The translations under genes were made by a program, and so were the position numbers. Below the pieces are notes generated by a model. That model had not been told where the DNA came from. It was given only the letters and a program-made list of their open reading frames with translations, and ran no database searches. This document shows, one piece after another, positions 11,408 to 21,840 of a stretch of DNA of 42,288 nucleotides (position 1 is the first letter of the stretch; every line of letters starts with the position of its first letter). The DNA is from Gnetum montanum (Eukaryota > Streptophyta > Gnetopsida > Gnetales > Gnetaceae): assembly GCA_015680685.1 (NCBI GenBank), contig MNCI01011404.1:215158-257445 (forward strand). The letters are read 5' to 3'.

Positions 11408-11498
11408 GTAACTATCTTATATTGTCATCTATTATTGCCTATTTGCTCTATCATCTTTAGCTATTCAATTATATGCCAATTACCTCATTGTGTTACAG
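11408..11498 (+). other. Predicted GT-AG intron 1 of the F gene
   Basis: Donor ctag|gtaact and acceptor gttacag|catc, 91 bases, T-rich, with in-frame stops inside. Removing it joins GLLA to SDVPVNSP in frame (phase 1). Confidence 0.55.
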
Positions 11499-11636
11499 CA
11501 TCAGATGTCCCTGTCAACAGTCCTATGTCTACCTACTACATGGAGCCATGGATAGACATGTCCAATAAATTCATATTCATGGAAGACATTGTTTAGGACA
11601 TGGTGGACTACTTGCAGCAAGCAGATCTCAAGCTTG

Positions 11637-11723
11637 GTATGTGTAATATTGTTTTGTTATGTTGCTCTACTACTTGCATGCTTAGTTGTTGGTTGAGGTT
11701 GATTACTTGTTGCATGCCTACAG
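11637..11723 (+). other. Predicted GT-AG intron 2 of the F gene
   Basis: Donor cttg|gtatgtg and acceptor gcctacag|gtcc, 87 bases, T-rich. Removing it joins DLKLG to PNLQWDL in frame (phase 1). Intron length, phase and borders agree with plant introns and with intron 1. Confidence 0.6.
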
Positions 11724-12548
11724 GTCCTAATCTTCAGTGGGATTTGAGCAAGGTGGCCAAGGTGGATGCCCTCCATGATCTCCCTCTTGAAGTTGATTAG
11801 ATGTCTCATCGCATGTACAAGGCATCAAACAAGTGCATGCTTTCCTGTGTGAAAGAATTTTGGATCTATAGGTGCTCGAATGAGTACCTGTGGAAATGCA
11901 TGCATGAGTTGCAAGAGAGAGTAGCTAGCCAAGATATGAAGATCAATGATCTTCAATCCAGATATGATTTCTTGGTAGCTAGATCTTAGGGAGAAAGCAC
12001 CTGGCATACCTCTCAGATAGAGTATGCCCAATACTAGACAGCTCTCAGAGGTCAAAAGAATGCCACATGGGAGCTGATTGAGTAGTGGCTGTAGATGGAA
12101 TTACTTGCCCAAAAGAATCAAGATTGGAAAAATTATAGCACAAAGGTGTATAGGTGGTGGCAAACTTAGAAGAACCACAAGCACCAATACAAGTGGGAGT
12201 GCGACGCATACCTATGATGGTACAAGGAGGAGTCTACTAAACACTGCTACCTTGAGATGTTTCTTGAGGCAATCGATGGAAGGTAGGAATATGAGTTGTT
12301 CACATGACACATGGTGGTAAGTGGATCTCTTAAGAGGGAGATTATCACCCCTTGGAAGAGGCTTATTCTGCTACTTTCTCAATGGAGCTACCTGCATGGA
12401 CCTCCATGGATGAAGGCAAGATCCTTGTGGGGATTAACTTTGACCAAGAGGACTAGACACAACTTTTCAAGACCAAGATTCTTTGGTGCTTGGAGGTTGG
12501 CCTTGAAAAGTTCCCTCTAGAAGAAATTGATGTGGAACCCTCTTAGGT

Positions 12549-13560
12549 TAGTTTTTGTTTTTTATGCTTTTTTGCATTTATGTTTTGGGTTAGCTTGTAT
12601 CATGTAGGTTTGCTTACTAATCGTGCCTATTTGCTATGGTTATTATGGCAAGTACCAGGAGATGTTGTAGGTCCTTGTGACATGGTGAAGAATGAAGAAC
12701 CTCTAGCCCCACCTAGTGCCATTGGTTAAGCATGTCTAGATGTACCCCTGCTACAATGCATTTTTGCTATATTTTTACTGCATGATGCTACTCATGTTAT
12801 GTACTGCTATTCATATGCCATCTAATGAATGAATGTATTTGCTATGTCTAATGTGTAATGTGTAAACCTCTTTTCTTACATTTTATTTACTATGTGCTTG
12901 CTATGCTCATGATGTGATAAATTAATATGCTAACTTGGTATTATGCGATGATAGCGTAACTAAGCCATTGCAAGGCCCATGCTAGCTTAAGGCCATAGCG
13001 AGAGGGCTAATGCTAGTTTAAGGCCATTTCAGGCCATGTGCATTGGGATTAAAGGTGATAGTTTAAGGCCATTCCGAGCTATGTGTGTTGGTATTTTAAG
13101 GCCATTTTGGGCCACGACATTGCTAGTTTAGGGCGATGGCAGGCCATAGGGATAGAATTAAAGGTGATAGTTTTAGGTCATTCCGAGCCACATGGTAGTT
13201 TAAGGCCCTTTTAGGCCCAGTAGTAGTTTAAGGTCATTCCAAGACTAGTTGTAGTTTAAGGTCATTCCAAGCCCAATGGTAGTTTAAGGTCATTCTAGGC
13301 CTAGTATGTTGCTATCTCTTTTTTTTTTGTGATTTTAGTATTTATGATTTTTATGCATGAATGCAAATACATTAAATCAAAAATAGAAAAAATGTAAACT
13401 AAGCTATTAAATGCATAAAAAAATTCAGATGGTAAACTAAGCAAAAAAGCAAAATGCAAATAATATGTTATTGTGCTAATGTGATGTAAATGAGGAGTAG
13501 GATGTAGGGTGTGAGGATAGCGAGCAAGCTCCTAACATGCTTTTGGACTAAGGGGATACC
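12549..13560. other. Right flank of insert F with minisatellite
   Basis: Sequence from the F gene to the protease of A. It includes a short stretch at 12.66-12.73 kb that could encode a Pro-rich tail (EEPLAPPSAIG then stop) resembling ORFX C-termini, the array at 12940-13310, and an A-rich block at 13.32-13.50 kb. The exact F/A border was not found. Confidence 0.5.
12940..13310. repeat. Minisatellite built on tagtttaaggccattccgagcc
   Basis: About ten degenerate units of tagtttaagg-cattc-agcc followed by 5-30 variable bases. The last units (13195-13310) are the most regular at about 29 bp. It resembles the gctagtttaacatcat array at 4550-4782 in its core gctagtttaa. Confidence 0.75.
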
Positions 13561-13563
13561 TTA

Positions 13564-14330
13564 GTTGCATAGTTACTTTCGAACCCAGTGTGGACTAGGC
13601 AGTGTGTAGGGCCTAGAGGGCACTATTTGGTAGTCTCTTTGACCCTTAATTGCTACATTGAAGAGAAATTCTGCCCACAAGGCATCCTCTAATAAGCCAC
13701 TAGCGTCTTCTGTCCTTTCAGGTGGGTCTACCTCACACGCTTCATCCTCATCCTTTGCTATAGATGTATCATTAGGAAATTCCACCTTTGACCCTTGCTC
13801 CATGTCTTTGTTGTTAATGGCCAGAGGGTCTATGTTATCACAATGAATGATAACTTCACCATTTTCATATGAAAGGTGGATTTTCCAGTGGATTGAAGAG
13901 GAGACAACCTACAACTAGGCTAGCCAAGGCTTGCCTAATATTAGGTTGAATCCTAGAATCTCCTCTATATTGATGAACTAAGTGGTGATGGTGAATTTCT
14001 CCCTTGCCACAAAGGCTATTGGCATAGTGCCCCTAATAGTGACACATGACCCACTAAAGGATTTTAGTCACACAATTTTTGTTGGCTTGATTTGGTTTGC
14101 AAGGCCTAACTTATCAATGACATTGTATGGAGTAACATTTGTTACTACCCCATTGTTGACATAACATTCATTGCTACCCCATTGTCAACATGCATCCTCT
14201 GAATTTTTCATTTCCCAACATGTATGGTGATGAACATTGGAGTTGTTATGACCTCATCCTTCTTAGGGTCAAGCTTAATTGCCTCATCATGAAATGCAAG
14301 GGGTGTTGAGCTCAATTCTTACAGCATAAA
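13564..14330 (-). pseudogene. Aspartic protease of element A (broken)
   Basis: The protease matures the Gag-Pol polyprotein. On the minus strand the active-site loop reads MHVDNGVAMNVM (family pattern D-G/S-G), and about 110 codons later FNLILGKPWLA matches the typical LGRPWL end of plant gypsy proteases. The C-terminal extension (13803-13573) is open and acidic. A 29-bp direct duplication at 14132-14190 lies in the active-site loop and shifts the frame, so this copy could not be functional. It is separated from RT by insert F. Confidence 0.7.
14132..14190. repeat. 29-bp tandem duplication in the protease active-site loop
   Basis: gtaacatttgttactacccc at 14132 is repeated as ataacattcattgctacccc at 14161, both followed by attgt-gac/aac. 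Length 29 is not a multiple of three. Confidence 0.8.
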
Positions 14331-17013
14331 AGGAAACATCACAGCATGGATGGAATGCTTATCTACTAGGATGTCCTCTATGACAAGAATGGAGGTCAAC
14401 ATATGCACTAGTGCTTCATAGTGGGTAGGTGACATCATAATTAGGTCATAAAATCTTAACATTATGTTTTTCTACTTCAGCGCTTGCGTAACTTGGGCTA
14501 ATGCATCTGCGAAGTCTTTACCATCGATCGTGCTTTGGCTAGTCTTGACCTCCTCCATACATCTTAAGAGATAGATATCCCATAGAGGGGACTTGGGCTT
14601 GCCTTTCTTGGCTTGTGCAAGGGCCCTAGTTCTTGGTTATAGGTTGCTAGTGATGGCCTCCTTAGTTGTTTTGGCCATGGGGACTACAGATGGACTGAGA
14701 ACTCTTTGCTCTTAATGTTGCCTGATCATCCTATTCCTGAGACACTCATTGGACCTCCCGGGTTACCACCTAGATGGTCTATTAGTGTTGCTAGTAGGAT
14801 TGGCCCTTGGATGCGAGGGGACTGATGTGTTACCCACTATTGGACTTCAGGTAGGTGAGGAGCCAACATGTTGTGGTACCCTAACCATGAAGGATGCCTA
14901 GGTGGTTGTCATTGATGCAACATCGAATGGCACCCTAACCACACAGGGCATTGTAGGCACTTGGGATGGCACTCTAACAATGAAAGGGAACCTCAAACCC
15001 ATAGGGGTTGAGGCGACCCTTGGGCTACCAGAGGGCACCTGAATCATGAAAGGTTGTTGTGTTGGTTCTGGGTTATCATCAATGCTGATAGCATTGATGA
15101 AATAGCCTACATTGTCCACATTTAGAGGGTTCTTGTATATCCTCATGGATTGGTTTTAAGGCCTAACTAGATTGGTAGCATCAAATACCAACTTGCCTCT
15201 ATCGATCATTCTTTGGAAGTCATCCTATAGGGCCGTGCAAAAGTCAGTGTTGTGACTTGAAAACTGGTGGTAGTGACAAAACTAATGTACCTAAAGTGCT
15301 TTGGTATTGGTGGCTCATTCAATGCTGCCAAGGTAGGGTTCATTAGGATCTTGCAATATCTATCATGTCTTTTATGAGCATCCTTGAACATCTTCTTGTA
15401 TTGGATACATCTAGCCTTCAGCAGTTGGTCCAATAGTTTTGAAGGTTTTAGCGACAAAAGGGTGTACTTTGAGTGATCCTTGCACTCAAAGTTGGGCCTT
15501 GGAACAACTTATATCATGGCCATTGATGATGTAGGCTAGTTAGTTACTGTGCTAAGGCTAGAAGTTTGGTTGTTGGCTAGGGCCTTAGGTGGCCTAGCCA
15601 TTGGCCTCAAGCTAGCTATTTTAGCTTTCTTGGTGATAATTTCCATGGTTGTAGTTTTCTTCCACTTATTCTTGTCCTTTGTGGCATGTTGGTTCTTATA
15701 GGCCACATAGGCTAGGTCCTTGTTGGCTTCCACTACATCCTATATGCTTTTTGTCTAGGCAAAAGCTTGGCTTAGGGACTACAGGGACAAGTAGTATAAT
15801 CTTGAATTGATGAATTCATTAACTGCATCCTTGAAGATGGCCAAGAGGTATGTCTCTACTATGGGCTCTTAAATTTCATTTAGTAAGGCACTCTAGCATT
15901 GTGTAAACTTTTGCATAGGCTCTAAGTGGCCCTACTTAATCTGCATTAGCTGGTTGAGAATGGTTTTAGGTTTCAAGTTGTACTTGATGCATGTGACAAA
16001 TTGGCTTAAAAGATCCTTCAAAGAGGAGATCAAGTCATGGGATAATGCAGGGTACTAGTTGAGCTTCTTGCGAGTGAGAAACATGGAAAAAATGTGTATG
16101 ATGGCATGTGGCCATGCCTATAGTAGTAGGCACTCAGACTTGAATGTCACCAGGTGGGCATTGGGGTGCCCTTCACCATTGTACTTAGTAAAGTGGGGTA
16201 GTCAAATGCTAGTTGGTAGAGTCAATGATGGAATAGTAGGACTTATGAGATCATCCTAGTAGAAGTTCACTAAGTGAACTATTTTAGAGGAGGCAACCTT
16301 GAGTTGCTTAACCTCCGCTGTTAAGGTTTGGATTAGTTGGAATGCTTGATCCAAGCTTTGGGATGCAATAGTAGGCTACACTGATTATGCTACCTGTTGT
16401 GATGGTTACGTGGTCGACAACATGGTTGCATGTTGTGGAATCACATGAGGTGCTTGCTATGGTGGTTGTGCTATGGGCTCAGTGATTAGGACATGCCATG
16501 CATTTGTAGATTGAACCACTACCAATGGTGTCAATGAAATGGGTAGGATGTAAAGTCCCTAAGTTATTTGGGGCTAGGAGACATGCACAATGTGGAAGCA
16601 TAATTTCTACTCGTAGCAATGACTGGGTAGGATGCAACAATGCTACAAAGGGTAAGTTGATAGAAGGAAGTGCGTCTTGATGTGTATGCTACATCTAGTA
16701 TGTTGCTACCATAGGCATTGACCTAGAAGGTGATACTAGGGCTATAACTATCTTAAGGAAGATAGGTGGACGAGATTGTGAGAAGGCCAGACCAAGGGTT
16801 GTCCACTGGAAGATAGTGTGAAAGGAGTTCTCATACTCAGAATGACCTTTGAACTCATCCTACTCTTCTTGTAGGGTTCCTTATAATCTGTTCCTACTTC
16901 GTGCTCACTTGTTCAAATGAGCTAGGTTAGGATCCACTGTTAGGGTTTGGTTAATAGGATGAAGTCAATGAAGGAGGGGATATACTCCTATCCATTTCAA
17001 TGGATGAGCTCAT
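14331..17013 (-). pseudogene. gag of element A (broken)
   Basis: Gag forms the virus-like particle. A possible ATG on the minus strand is at 17013. The retrotransposon-gag core lies at about 16.2-15.8 kb (FTKYNGEGHPNAHLVTFKSE, then HAIIHIFSMFLTRKKLN, then SSLKDLLSQFVTCIKYNLKP). It is followed by a basic stretch rich in Lys (15733-15536) and a linker with repeated VRVP units (15146-14898). Gag ends vaguely in the run-up to protease. Of the in-frame stops I followed across the core, most are TAG at places where Gln or Trp would be expected. Frame shifts occur before 15.7 kb and near 15.2-15.4 kb. No zinc knuckle was recognised. Confidence 0.7.
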
Positions 17014-17674
17014 AACCTTGCTTCACCTCCATGTCTAAGTGGTTAATGAATAAGCCTACTTGGATCTTCACATAGATGAAGTTGTACTGTTCATCATTTA
17101 GTGTAATGTACTCGAGGTCGTGGCCATGCAACCTAAGGGATTATCTTGGTTCTACCATGGTAGGACTGGCAAGGTGGTCAATCCTATTTTCATGTTAGGT
17201 TGGCAAGATAGCAAGTGTGCTTAGAACTAATGTTGAAGGTTGCTCAGAACTCATGTGCAAATTAAAAGTTGTGGAAAAAATGGCTAACTTTGCTGGTTGC
17301 AGAAAATGGATAACTTTAGAAATTATAGAAAAAAATGGCTAAGTCTAGAAACTACAGAAAAATGACTAACTCTGGAGACTATGCCCTCTATGCTAAGAGC
17401 TACCTATGCTATCTACTAAGCACCAAAAATTTAGCTAAGTGTTGAAATGTATGCTATGGGGTTGCTATGCAGGGTTTCAAGGAACCAACGATGGGGTCTA
17501 GTCTACACCAACTAGTTGGTAGACAACGGCAGTGTTGGTCTAAGATCTAGCTACTACCACACATGCAATAGGTTCACAGGGCTATTGGATCTATGCTAGC
17601 TTGAAGCTAGCAATGGTGACATAGAGAACACATGAGACAACCATGAAAAGAGTCTGAAAGAGGAAAATGGTCTA
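17014..17674 (-). other. 5' leader of element A
   Basis: Non-coding sequence between the primer site and the possible gag ATG, CpG-poor. I see no gene or repeat in it. Confidence 0.5.
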
Positions 17675-17692
17675 GCCCTTCTTCTAGCACCA
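17675..17692 (-). other. Candidate primer binding site of element A
   Basis: Minus strand TGGTGCTAGAAGAAGGGC begins six bases inside the 5' LTR. Position and the leading TGG (complement of tRNA CCA) support the call. I cannot name the tRNA. Confidence 0.55.
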
Positions 17693-17698
17693 GAAAAT

Positions 17699-19304
17699 TG
17701 GTGCGATCAAAAACATTGGTGGCTGGAACACTAAGGGGTTCACAAGCACATAGTGTTCACCCTAAGTTTGCATGAGGGCTTGTGGAGGTAGAGGTAGGGT
17801 GTCCTAAATGGTCTTTTCAATTGAATAGGGACTTACAAAATGCAAATGCAAAATGATGCTAAGTGTCAAGCAATGTTCACGGTGACAGTGGTGTTAATGG
17901 GGGTGAGTGTAGTCAAAATTTTCAATGAAAAACAAAGGTGCCAACATGTGGAGATTGCTGCCAAGCATGGTTATGTGCTAAAATAGTAGAAAATGGAAGT
18001 AAAAATGCTAAAAATGCATAGAAAGAGTGAGAGAGAATGGAACACCATCCTAAATAGGGCTAAGCATAGTTAACTCCAAAAGAGGTGAGAAGGTATGTGG
18101 TGTACAAAAACAAGGTGGGTAGCATAGTCACAGTCTTGGGGGTGTCTAGTCATGAATATTGATGTTCTGCCATGGTGCCTGTGCCTGTTGGGTTGGCTGC
18201 CATGGTGTGTAGTGGGTTGTGGTGGTCTACGGTGTCCTATGGTGTGCTACGATGGTATGTAACTCTACCTTCCTCCAGTTCACCAGTGTGCCAAAATGCT
18301 CAAGTTTTCCAAGCTCTCAAATTTTCCAACCCCTAAAATGTCAAGGGCTAGGGTATTTATAGGGCTAGGTTTAACGTGAAGTGTGGAGAGACTACCACAT
18401 GGCAATGGGATGATTGGGACTACACCATTATCCAACTACACTCTCTATTGAGGCTAATGTTGCTATGCTTTGCTATGCTCTACTAGACTCTACACGGTTG
18501 AGAGATTGTAACTATGTTGTCAACTACATGTTCATTGTCAAAAAAACCACAATGCACTTGAAAAAATGCAACTTGGAGACTACGTTTTGGTACTATGCTC
18601 TCCACTGTCTTGTGTGGGGTTGAGTGTAGTTATAATTTTTGGAATAAAAAGGGGTACAATAAAGATGCATTTTATGAATTACACTTGTCAAAGGTGATTT
18701 GGAGCTAAGCTGAATGCCAACGCTATGTTATGGAGGACTTTGGATGCTGTTTTGGCTAACTACACTTGACTACACTCTCGACTAGGGGAAAGTATAGTCC
18801 AACACTTTGAAAATCTTGCAAAATGTGACTATGTGCTAACTATGCTCTTCACAAGAGGTTGAATATCCTTCCAATTGGGGTTGAGTGTAGTCCTAGCACT
18901 TAGAAAAAACTTGCAGAAATTGGCTTCTAGTTGACTACGCTTGACTACACTCCAAGGTAGTGAAGAGCATAGTCTTAGCACTTAGAAAAATCTACAACAG
19001 CTAGCTTGACACTTAGAAAACTTTGCAAACTAACCTTTGTGTTGACTATGCTTTGGGGTAGTGGAGAGCATAGTCCCAATACTTAGAAAAATTTGTAGCT
19101 TCTTGCTTCATGATAACACTTAGACAAAATTGCCAAAACATCAAGTTTTTGAGCTAACTATGCTGTCCACTGGGTTGACTGTGCTTTGGGGCATTGGAGA
19201 GCGTAGTCCTAAAACTTAGAAAATTTCTCCAAAAAGTGGCCTCATGATGACACTTAGACAAATTTGCAGTCAAGATGTTGTAGCCCAAATTTGGTGGTGT
19301 TTTA
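17699..19304 (-). repeat. 5' LTR of element A
   Basis: About 1.61 kb, the partner of 1396-3023. It carries the same gacta-gctct/agagc-tagtc arrays. Its outer edge at 19304 (tttta, against tttca in the other copy) abuts the target duplication gtgcc. A TATA-like stretch could lie near ggtatttataggg (about 18352-18364), which reads ccctataaatacc on the minus strand. Confidence 0.85.
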
Positions 19305-19309
19305 GTGCC
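19305..19309. other. Target-site duplication of element A, right copy
   Basis: gtgcc, directly outside the 5' LTR; partner of gtgct at 1391-1395. Confidence 0.7.
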
Positions 19310-21840
19310 TTCATCTTCTCCTCGTTTTCCTTGGTATCGTTCATGGTTCACATAACATCTTAAATGTGGACTAGAGTGGGAACATCTCAGGGATAAGGCA
19401 TTGCTAGGAATAGCTCCTTAACATTGATAAACTAGGTAGAGAAGAGTTTGTGTTCAACATCAAATTCTTTGACTACATTCCATGGCTTTTGGTAGTTTTT
19501 CATGCTCTTGGCCAAGTTCTCAATAGTGGATCATTGATCAGTGAACTTTACCTTGAGAACTTCGAGTTGAGCTGCCAAACATCACCTCCTTCGAGTACCA
19601 CTAGCAGCTCTTTGGCTCTTACTTAGTGAACAAAGGCCATTGGCTCCTTCATTAGTTGCCAAACATCACCTCCTTCATTGAGCTGCTAGAGGGGCCCATT
19701 GGCTTTTTCCTTTGCCATCTAGATGCATTTCTCATTGATTTATTTCTATAGACCAACCTGATCTCTGTAACGATTCTTAACTCTCTCAAATTTGAGAGCC
19801 TCATTTTTCTAGGTGGCTACCTCTATCATAGATTTTTGGTGAAGTGATTTAACTTCCTCCATGGATAGATTTCCGTTTTTGGCTACCAATATCCTTAATT
19901 ATGTTCACTCTAGCTAGTTACTCCAACTATTGATGGATAAAATCTTGCATTTGCTACTTCTACACATCAAGATTATATAGGCAATGATTCTCTATAGTCA
20001 GAACCACATTCTCTTGGCAAGTTTGATCCAATGCCTTTTGGATGTTATGCATTGTGGCATTGGCCAAGGATTGATCAAAGACCATCATCTCCTTTACATC
20101 ATAAACCTTTTTGAGCCTATCCTAAAGCTATTTGAAAGCATCATCATGTGTCAGTGAAAGGTTGAAAAACATGGGATTAGCAAGATGAGCTCTTAATTTA
20201 GCAACCTTCCTAGCTAGGTGTTGGTTTTGTGCTTGGGCTATTTTGAGTTACCCCTCCAATATAATGCACTTGCCCCTTACTTCTAGTAGCTCTAATTGGG
20301 TTGCAATGATTGTGTTTAGTTCCCACCAATCCATCCAACAACTTCTTATGCTAGGTTACACTCAATCTACTACTAACTATTCCTACAGATGTTTGTACAT
20401 ATTTGAGTGTAGAAATGTCTAGTACAAATGCTAAAAATACATTTAATGCCTCAGTAGTTCTATCAGAAATTACCTTTGCTACTGTCTCCTATCTAGGATG
20501 TTGCATCACTAAGAAAATTACCCCTCACCCTCCTCTAGATGCACTAAAAAAGTAGTGGCGTTCCCAAAGATTTTTGGAAATTGTTGCTATTGCAAGAGAG
20601 ATATTGTTACCTCTCAGGTATCAGGATTTGACCTTGCTGGTATTTGTGTTCTTTTTGCTAAGAAAATTAGGCGACCTCCCTTCATCTAACTAATTATTTG
20701 AGCCAGTTGGTTGAGATGACTCATCGCTGGGCGATACAAAGATGGATCACCACCACTTGTTCCTACTCATTTCTCATACTCTCAGAAGAGCTACTCTTAA
20801 ATCTCGCACATGTGCTTAAGGGTAGTGTGGGCCTCCAACATTATTTTGTGAGTGGGTGGTGGAGGTGGTGGTTGCTGCTCCTCTTCTTGTATTATATTGG
20901 TAGGCACCTTGCCCTTCATCATCTTTATCTAAGAAGTAGATGGAGCACATTGAACAACATCATTTGTGTACCTAGTTATTCCTCCCCTCTTGCATAATTT
21001 CTCGATGAGGCATGGGAAGGGGAGTGCCTTCCTTTCACATTCATTTTCTTTAAACTACTTCTCTATCTCAAGATAGATTAGCTTTGGAAGGTTGATAGGG
21101 AATCTACGTCATAGAGCAGCACACATACAAGTAGAGAAAGTTGTGATTTTGCTTGGCCTTACCATTGGATTGATGTGAAAGGTGGAAATCTTGAAATATG
21201 CATGTTCCACAATGGTTAGTTCATGAAACTCATTACAATTGGCTCCATAACATCGTTGCATCCATTCTTTTTTGATGTCAAGATTTTCCTGCATTGGGAT
21301 TTTTGCTAAATTTGCCCCAATTTCTGGTAACCCAATGGCCTTTGTGATCACTTTCACTAAGTAGGACACTAAGATTTCCTTGATTTTGACCATTGAATCA
21401 GCCTACTAATTATTCTAGAATAGGTACATCTCTTCCATGTACCACTCCCCACTAGAAGTAATTGTGGACCACATGGGAGAGTTCTGTAGTTGAGTTTTAA
21501 CTTTTGGTAGTGCAAACTCCAAGAAAGATCTGAAGTTCAATTCTTGGAGCATGGATTTATGGACCTCCTTATTTGGGATCTACTTAAGGTAGGCTTCCAT
21601 CAACGTAACCTCAAGGTTTGGTCTAGGTTCAGGTGCCTCATCTCGGTGAGACTATTTTGTTGTAGTAGCTTCTTTAGGAATTTGTTGGATAGATTCTACT
21701 TTGGACTCCTCCTGAAGAGATCCTATGGCATGGATCTCTACTTGTTCATGTGGTTGTTCTTGGCCCCTTCTTATTCATGGCTATTTTTTCCTTGGTTGGG
21801 ATGATCCTTCTTTTTTCACGTGTTTTCCTTTAGGTATCAT
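19305..21840 (-). pseudogene. ORFX of element B, main part (PF20167-like domain plus coiled coil)
   Basis: Starts at ATG 21840 (MIPKGKHVKKEG, basic) and keeps one frame for 2.5 kb to the break made by element A. Together with 1254-1395 the length is about 890 codons. The N-terminal domain aligns by eye with C's ORFX: ELNFRSFLEFALPKVK, AIGLPEIGANLAKI, IKKEWMQRCYGANCNEFHEL, YFKISTFHINP, then LPFPCLIEKLCKRGGI and YTNDV. A Gln/Pro-rich linker (QQPPPPPT) and MSHLNQLAQIIS follow. The remainder (20.6-19.3 kb) is charged and helix-forming, consistent with a coiled coil. No signal peptide or membrane segment is visible. About a dozen or more stops, but no net frameshift. It sits after pol and the T-rich tail, the place of the env-like gene in Athila elements. 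Molecular role unknown. Confidence 0.7.

Larger units (their letters stand above)
10153..12548 (+). pseudogene. ORFX-like gene of insert F, spliced type (broken)
   Basis: A plus-strand gene antisense to element A. From 10153 it reads KLVPNTLAPDMW, and after a frame change PIAKMVTIINSF, then FFTNLFGLPNDGLTVVDNVN and FSRFLFQGKILGVE. That pattern resembles the plant transposon protein domain (PF20167-like) seen in ORFX of B and C. The second half (from about 11724) stays in one frame for about 590 bases and is helix-forming and charged (LWKCMHELQERVASQDMKI, LEMFLEAIDGR). Two GT-AG introns (11408-11498, 11637-11723) keep the frame when removed. The frame shifts again near 12.31 kb, and a tail ending FPLEEIDVEPS stops at 12546-12548. 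Many in-frame stops are present. An AG directly precedes the first ATG, so an upstream exon is possible. The function is unknown. Confidence 0.55.
1396..19304 (-). mobile_element. Element A: Tat-like Ty3/gypsy LTR retrotransposon
   Basis: A full-length 17.9-kb element with LTRs at both ends that begin TG and end CA on the minus strand (one terminal base mutated in the right copy), a candidate primer site, and gag, protease, RT, RNase H, second RNase H and integrase in that order on the minus strand. The second RNase H before integrase is a mark of the Tat branch (Ogre and relatives). Hand comparison of the first 170 or so LTR bases gives roughly 15-20% difference, mostly transitions, so the insertion is old. 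CpG is nearly absent throughout. It carries the foreign segment F between protease and RT. All genes are broken. Confidence 0.85.

Noticed and set aside
14331-17013. Reassigned TAG codon, because TAG is so common at Gln-like positions
   Set aside because: TAA and TGA also occur at Gln, Arg and Trp positions, frameshifts are present in A, and plant nuclear genes use the standard code. Methylcytosine decay explains it.
20698-20997. 99-codon plus-strand frame as a gene
   Set aside because: It lies opposite B's ORFX linker and coiled-coil start, which have homology to C on the minus strand.
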